Assembly (NCBI GenBank): GCA_016212735.1
Contig: JACRDZ010000166.1
Span: 1 to 11,234 of the forward strand
From: Candidatus Firestoneibacteriota bacterium
GTDB lineage: Bacteria > JACRDZ01
DNA length: 11,234 nucleotides
Direction: 5' to 3'
The notes under the pieces were generated by a model that saw nothing but the letters and a program-made list of their open reading frames with translations, did no database searches and was not told the DNA's origin. Every line of letters begins with the position of its first letter. Position 1 is the stretch's first letter. The position numbers were made by a program, and so were the translations under genes. This document shows positions 7,454-11,234 of the stretch, one piece after another.

Positions 7454-8710
7454 ATGATATTTTCTAATTATAAAAAAATATTAATGATTCTTTTTTTATG
7501 CGGACTTATAGCCGGATGCCGCAATCCTTTTGAACCTGAAGTTACAAGTATAACAGGAATTGTAAAAGATTCAAAAGGAGAACCTTTATCTGGAGCAATA
7601 ATGACTATTTCTCCTGAAGTAGCTTCGGAAATTACAACCGATGAAAATGGGAAATATGTATTTAGAGAAATACGATGCAGATCTTATACAATTAAAGCAA
7701 AAAAAGGTGATCAGGAAAAAAGTATAGATATTACTGTTGAATCAACAACAGGAATAAGCTGTTATGAACCTGCAAAAATTGAAGCTCCTGTAATAGAATT
7801 AGGTTCTTTAATTTCCGATAATACAGCTCCAACAGTACTACCTTCAACATCTCCAGCTAATAATGCAACAGGTATTACTGTAAATAGTGCCATAACAGCG
7901 ACATTCAGCGAGAAAATGAATAGCTCTACAATAAATACTACAACATTTACTTTATCCGGTGTAACAGGCACTGTAAATTATATCGATTCAACAGCTACAT
8001 TTAAACCATCTGGTAACCTTGCTTACAATTCTACTTATACTGCAACAATTACAACAGGAGTAAAAGATATTGCTGGAAATCCCTTAGCTTCCGATTATGT
8101 ATGGAAATTTACAACAGGAGCAACGATGGATTCCACAGCTCCAATAGTTTCATCCACAAATCCTGATAATGGAGATACTGAGGTTGCTATAATTACCAGC
8201 AGCATAACTGCAACATTTAATGAAAATATGGATGCTTCTACAATTACACCAGCCACATTTAAATTAAGCGCTGGAGGGAATGATATATCAGGAACAGTTA
8301 CAGGCAGCGGTTCAAGTTTTACATTCACACCATCTCTTAATTTGAATTATAATACTAAATACACAGGTTTAATTACTACAGGAGTAAAAGACATATCAGG
8401 TAATGCAATGGCTGAAGATTATTCATGGGATTTTACAACAAGAACATCAGATACCCTAAAGTTTTCTGGAAAAGGGAATAAAATATCTGACAAATTTATG
8501 CTCACAAGTGGTGAGGCTTTATTCACCATTACTCATGATGGGAGTTCTATTTTTAAAGTTGAGCTTAAGAAAGATGGTAACCCGGTTGAAACGTTGGTTA
8601 GTACAACTGGTTCATACAATGAACAGAAATTAATAAATATACCGTCTACCGGAAATTATCGTTTAGATATTGAAGCAGATGGGAACTGGACAATAACTAT
8701 AAAGAATTAA
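7454..8710 (+). CDS. Lipoprotein with carboxypeptidase-regulatory-like domain and two Big_5 Ig-like domains
   Basis: This 418-residue lipoprotein has a signal peptide with lipobox LIAGC (18-22), so Cys22 should be lipidated and the protein held in the envelope. Next comes a carboxypeptidase-regulatory-like domain (about 32-96: 'ITGIVKDSKGEPLSGA', 'TTDENGKYVFREI'). Two Big_5-type Ig-like domains follow (about 123-222 and 226-330), each opening 'D.TAP', containing 'ITATF.E.M..STI' and 'TGVKDI.GN' and closing 'W.FTT'. The C-terminal beta domain (334-418) ends 'YRLDIEADGNWTITI', a type I associate with secreted bacterial proteins. No catalytic motif is seen; a structural, adhesive or carbohydrate-contact role is possible. 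AAGGAGG (7443-7449) marks ATG 7454. It follows gspK by 23 bases, so export through that system is conceivable but only a guess. Confidence 0.85.
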   Translation: MIFSNYKKILMILFLCGLIAGCRNPFEPEVTSITGIVKDSKGEPLSGAIMTISPEVASEITTDENGKYVFREIRCRSYTIKAKKGDQEKSIDITVESTTGISCYEPAKIEAPVIELGSLISDNTAPTVLPSTSPANNATGITVNSAITATFSEKMNSSTINTTTFTLSGVTGTVNYIDSTATFKPSGNLAYNSTYTATITTGVKDIAGNPLASDYVWKFTTGATMDSTAPIVSSTNPDNGDTEVAIITSSITATFNENMDASTITPATFKLSAGGNDISGTVTGSGSSFTFTPSLNLNYNTKYTGLITTGVKDISGNAMAEDYSWDFTTRTSDTLKFSGKGNKISDKFMLTSGEALFTITHDGSSIFKVELKKDGNPVETLVSTTGSYNEQKLINIPSTGNYRLDIEADGNWTITIKN

Positions 8711-8723
8711 AAGGAGAATTTGC

Positions 8724-8876
8724 ATGCCATATTGTATTGAATGTAATGCTTCTCTGGATATTCCAGATGATGTTGAGATTGGTGAGATTATAGAATGTGA
8801 CAATTGCGGAGTTGAATTGGAAGTGATTTCTACTAAACCAGTAAAACTTAAGATTTTCGAAGAAGAAGAAAAATAA
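8724..8876 (+). CDS. lysW: LysW-like small zinc-ribbon protein without the usual C-terminal tail
   Basis: This 50-residue protein has two CxxC pairs (Cys4/Cys7 and Cys25/Cys28) forming a zinc ribbon. The segments 'DIPDDVEIGEIIEC', 'CGVELEVISTKPVKLKI' and the Glu run match LysW, the amino-group carrier protein of the lysine/arginine pathways of Thermus and archaea. There, the side-chain carboxyl of the last Glu (tail EDWGE) is joined to the amino group of the substrate by the ATP-grasp enzyme LysX. Here the protein ends EEEEK: Asp-Trp-Gly-Glu and the acceptor Glu are missing, and no other frame at the 3' end restores them. No lysX, lysZ or lysY is near. AAGGAG (8711-8716) precedes the ATG. The stop overlaps the start of the peptidase gene (TAATG). 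Family membership is likely; carrier function as known in Thermus is doubtful. Confidence 0.8.
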   Translation: MPYCIECNASLDIPDDVEIGEIIECDNCGVELEVISTKPVKLKIFEEEEK

Positions 8877-9856
8877 TGATTAAGGAAGATGTTAAATCTA
8901 TAGAAAATCAGTTAAGAGATAAGATCAAATTTTGTGTTAATCAATGGATAAAAAAAAATAACTATACAAAAGAACTTATATCAATCAAATCTGATTTATC
9001 TCAGGATTTAAGACATCTGGTTTTATCTGGTAACGTACTGCTTGAAAAACAGAGAAAAGAAATAGAAAAAGAATTGAAACAAATTTGGAAATGGAAGATA
9101 ATTAATAATCTTCTTGTTATTTCTTCTCTATCATATATAGGACATTTTGAATGGGGACGTGTAAAAAAAGATTATGTTAATGTTCGAAGGTTTAAATCCG
9201 GGGAATTTTTATCTACACAAATCACTAATAAAGATAATGCTTTCAAGATATTGTATAAAAATAAAACAGAATCTTTAATTCAAATAGAAGATTTAACGCT
9301 GGGTTGGGTTTATAATAATGAGATAATAAAACAGAAGTCAGAAGAAAATAAAAATAAACAAAATAATTGGCAGAATATAAAAAGACCTTTTAAAGATAAA
9401 ACAATTGAAGTGCATTCATTAAATCAATTATTTTTATCTGCTCAAAAGTATATTAATACTCCTTATTTACTCGGTGGTAAAACAGAAAACGGAATAGATT
9501 GTTCAGGTTTTATCCAGGTTATTTTTAAACGAGCATATAATTTAATCCTTCCTAAACATGCTTTAGAACAGTTCCATGTTGGAAAAAGAATCTCTATTAA
9601 AGATTTAAATTCAGCAGATCTTATTTTTGCACGAGTAAAAGGTAAAAATATTTTTCATGTCGGGCTTGTTTATAAAGGCAGAAAGCAGATGGCAGAAGGC
9701 AAAAGGATTAAAATAGAAAATCAAAAAAAAGATATTTATATTATTCATGCAAGCAGACATGCTAAAAAGGTAATTTGTGAGTCTGTTGAAGAATTTTATT
9801 CCAAATATACTCCGGCAGGTGCAAGGAGGATTGTGGTTGAATCAAAAAATAACTAA
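8876..9856 (+). CDS. NlpC/P60 (C40) cysteine peptidase with SH3b-like domain, no signal peptide
   Basis: This 326-residue protein ends in an NlpC/P60 domain (about 182-322) with 'TPYLLGGKTENGIDCSGF' (catalytic Cys209), 'FHVGLVY' (His261) and 'IIHAS' (His291 as third residue). An SH3b-like domain precedes it (about 98-152: 'DYVNVRRFKSGEF' to 'LGWVYNNEI'), and residues 1-95 are mainly helical and unrecognised. Such enzymes cut the gamma-D-Glu to diamino acid bond of peptidoglycan stem peptides. The absence of a signal peptide and the SH3b-plus-C40 layout recall the dipeptidyl-peptidase VI/YkfC group, which handles peptides during cell-wall recycling. A moderately hydrophobic stretch (76-88) is too short and polar for a sure membrane helix. 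No separate Shine-Dalgarno is evident, and TAATG overlap implies coupling to the LysW-like gene. The next gene begins within its 3' end. Confidence 0.88.
   Translation: MIKEDVKSIENQLRDKIKFCVNQWIKKNNYTKELISIKSDLSQDLRHLVLSGNVLLEKQRKEIEKELKQIWKWKIINNLLVISSLSYIGHFEWGRVKKDYVNVRRFKSGEFLSTQITNKDNAFKILYKNKTESLIQIEDLTLGWVYNNEIIKQKSEENKNKQNNWQNIKRPFKDKTIEVHSLNQLFLSAQKYINTPYLLGGKTENGIDCSGFIQVIFKRAYNLILPKHALEQFHVGKRISIKDLNSADLIFARVKGKNIFHVGLVYKGRKQMAEGKRIKIENQKKDIYIIHASRHAKKVICESVEEFYSKYTPAGARRIVVESKNN
9823..9830 (+). promoter_or_regulatory. Strong ribosome binding site fixing the TTG start of the murD-like gene
   Basis: AAGGAGGA lies inside the 3' end of the NlpC/P60 gene, 6 bases before TTG 9837. This is the same sequence and spacing as for the TTG start of rpoZ. 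The in-frame TTG at 9831 directly abuts it and would be too close. Confidence 0.8.
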
Positions 9857-11234
9857 CTTAATTAATAAATTAAAAGATAAAAAAATACATATTGTTGGAT
9901 TATCCAGCACAGAAGGAGCATCAATTACTCTGTTTTTATGTAAGAATGGAATAAATCCGGAGAATTTAACAATACATGATTTTTTAAATTCATACGAAGA
10001 ATTTGAGAAAAGTTTTAATATTAATCATGTAGGATTATCAAAAATTGAAAGAAACGATAAAATCAATACGATTAAAAAATTAAATTTAAAAATTAGATTT
10101 AAAAAAGATTATTTGAATGGAATAAATGATGCAAATATTATTTTTGTTACTCAGAACTGGTTTAATTATTCATGCAATTTCCCTTATCTAAAAGAAGCTT
10201 TTGATAAAAATATCCCATTTATAAATATTACTGAACTTTATTTTACTCTTGCTCCGTGTTCTATTGTTGGAATAACCGGTTCATGCGGAAAAACAACAAC
10301 TTCCAACCTGATTTATGAAATATTAAAAAAAGTCAGGTATCAGGGATTAAGCGGCAAGGGTGAAATAGAAAAAAATGGAATAAAGAAAGTATTTTTTACA
10401 GGTAATGATAGATATGCAAAACAGATACTTGAAGATATTGATATCGTTTCATCAGATGATATTCTTGTTATGGAGATATCCAATCGCCAGTTAATTAATT
10501 TAAAATATTCACCGCATATTGCTGTAATAACAAACATTTTACCAAATCATATTGATGAACATGGTTCTTTTGAAAATTATATAAAAGTTAAATTTAATCT
10601 TTTTGCATCTCAGAATAAATCTGATTTTGCAGTAATAAATTATGATAACATGTTATGCCGTGATTTTATCCCGCATATTAAATCCAGAATTTTTCCATTC
10701 AGCCGAAAAAAGGATTTCAATGATAATGGAGTTTATGAAAGAGAAGGGGAGATATTTGCAGTAAGAGAAGGAAAGGTTGAGAAAATCTGTGAAGTGGAAG
10801 AAATTCCTTTACATGGAGAACATAATATTGAGAATGTTCTTGCTGCAATTGGAGCAAGCTTTCTTGCAGGAGCAGATCCGATACAGATAGTTGAAGGTAT
10901 AAGAAATTTTAAAGGTGTTAAAAATCGTCTTGAATTTATCCGAAAAATAAATAATATAAGCTATTATAACGACCTTAGCAGTACAACTCCATCTGCCACA
11001 TCTGCTGCACTTCGTGCTCTTCATAACAATATTATATTAATTGCAGGCGGACATGATAAATGTATGGATTATAAAGAACTCGCACAGGAGATTAAAACCC
11101 GGGTTAAAAAACTAATATTATTACCTGGCAGGGGAACAGAAAAAATAATACAGGCTTTAGAATCAGCTCAGGAGTCAGGAGTCAGGAGTCAGGAGCTATA
11201 TAAAAAAGAAATAGATGAAAAAAGTGTAAATAAC
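9837..11234 (+). CDS. murD: MurD-type Mur ligase (UDP-MurNAc-L-Ala:D-Glu ligase-like), 3' end beyond window
   Basis: The frame is open for 466 codons to the right edge. MurD adds D-Glu to UDP-MurNAc-L-Ala with ATP in cytoplasmic peptidoglycan synthesis. An N-terminal Rossmann-like domain ('IHIVGLSSTEG', 17-27) precedes the P-loop GITGSCGKTTT (145-155). Then come 'MEISNRQL' (212-219), 'TNILPNHIDEHGS' (232-244), Lys252 in 'IKVKF' where MurD has its carbamylated Lys, 'HNIENVLAA' (from 329), 'GVKNRLEF' (360-367), 'YYNDLSSTTPSAT' (from 376) and 'GGHDKCMDY' (404-412). MurD is the closest match, given 'ND..ST.P.AT' and 'GG.DK..D'. Oddities: Cys150 in place of the Asn of GTNGKT, a long N-terminal domain, and a 7-base tandem repeat within the C-terminal part. 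The TTG start overlaps the peptidase gene by 20 bases. It may be the main murD or a specialised paralogue. Confidence 0.87.
   Translation, partial: MNQKITNLINKLKDKKIHIVGLSSTEGASITLFLCKNGINPENLTIHDFLNSYEEFEKSFNINHVGLSKIERNDKINTIKKLNLKIRFKKDYLNGINDANIIFVTQNWFNYSCNFPYLKEAFDKNIPFINITELYFTLAPCSIVGITGSCGKTTTSNLIYEILKKVRYQGLSGKGEIEKNGIKKVFFTGNDRYAKQILEDIDIVSSDDILVMEISNRQLINLKYSPHIAVITNILPNHIDEHGSFENYIKVKFNLFASQNKSDFAVINYDNMLCRDFIPHIKSRIFPFSRKKDFNDNGVYEREGEIFAVREGKVEKICEVEEIPLHGEHNIENVLAAIGASFLAGADPIQIVEGIRNFKGVKNRLEFIRKINNISYYNDLSSTTPSATSAALRALHNNIILIAGGHDKCMDYKELAQEIKTRVKKLILLPGRGTEKIIQALESAQESGVRSQELYKKEIDEKSVNN
11169..11195 (+). repeat. Tandem heptanucleotide repeat (CAGGAGT, about 3.9 copies) within the murD-like frame
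   Basis: CAGGAGT is repeated exactly three times (11169-11189), followed by CAGGAG (11190-11195). It is read in the murD-like frame as AQESGVRSQEL. Because 7 is not a multiple of 3, three copies make one 21-base in-frame unit, while gain or loss of one copy would shift the frame. Confidence 0.9.

Noticed and set aside
7762..8328. Two minus-strand open frames (7762-7971 and 8095-8328) that resemble each other
   Set aside because: They mirror the two homologous Big_5 domains of the lipoprotein on the plus strand and have no start signals of their own.
10340..11024. Minus-strand open frames opposite the murD-like gene
   Set aside because: The plus strand encodes a continuous Mur ligase with all the expected motifs; the opposite frames are shadows.
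1..11234. CRISPR arrays, tRNA or rRNA genes, insertion sequences
   Set aside because: No spaced direct repeats, clover-leaf-like sequences, transposase motifs or terminal inverted repeats were seen. Nearly all of the window is accounted for by protein-coding genes.

Overview
The window is a gene-dense stretch of an AT-rich (roughly 30% GC by eye) bacterial chromosome. It holds a divergent pair of transcription units: one gene running left off the window edge, and at least twelve genes running right with gaps of 50 bases or less and no convincing terminator between them. Prepilin-like type II secretion proteins (GspJ, GspK) and a lipoprotein signal point to a diderm bacterium. The order yicC-remA-gmk-rpoZ-coaBC is the one known from Bacillus subtilis (yloC-ylzA-gmk-rpoZ-coaBC) and also occurs in other deep bacterial lineages. 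The combination suggests a poorly sampled diderm phylum, but the sequence alone does not let me name it.

Layout. 1-199 (minus): start of an M50 site-2-protease-type membrane metalloprotease, cut by the edge. 200-362: divergent promoter region with a near-consensus sigma-70 promoter for the rightward operon. 363-3668: housekeeping block, with YicC/YloC endoribonuclease, RemA/DUF370, guanylate kinase, RNA polymerase omega and bifunctional CoaBC. 3665-4339: family 4 (iron-sulfur) uracil-DNA glycosylase. 4336-8710: envelope and secretion block, with a secreted Ig-like protein carrying a FlgD-type motif, the minor pseudopilins GspJ and GspK, and a lipoprotein with a carboxypeptidase-regulatory-like domain and two Big_5 Ig-like domains. 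8724-11234: a tightly coupled trio of a 50-residue LysW-like zinc ribbon, an NlpC/P60 peptidase without a signal peptide, and a MurD-type ligase running off the right edge.

How the genes fit together. The first block supplies nucleotide, transcription, CoA and RNA-turnover functions and is probably one transcription unit from the promoter at 265-294. The middle block looks like part of a secretion or surface apparatus plus candidate envelope proteins. The last block is the most interesting. A LysW-type carrier that lacks its usual acidic Trp-containing tail and C-terminal glutamate is translationally coupled to a cytoplasmic gamma-glutamyl-peptidase-like enzyme and a Mur ligase. This suggests a link to peptidoglycan precursor synthesis or recycling rather than lysine biosynthesis, but that function is inference. 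A 7-base tandem repeat lies inside the ligase reading frame near the right edge.
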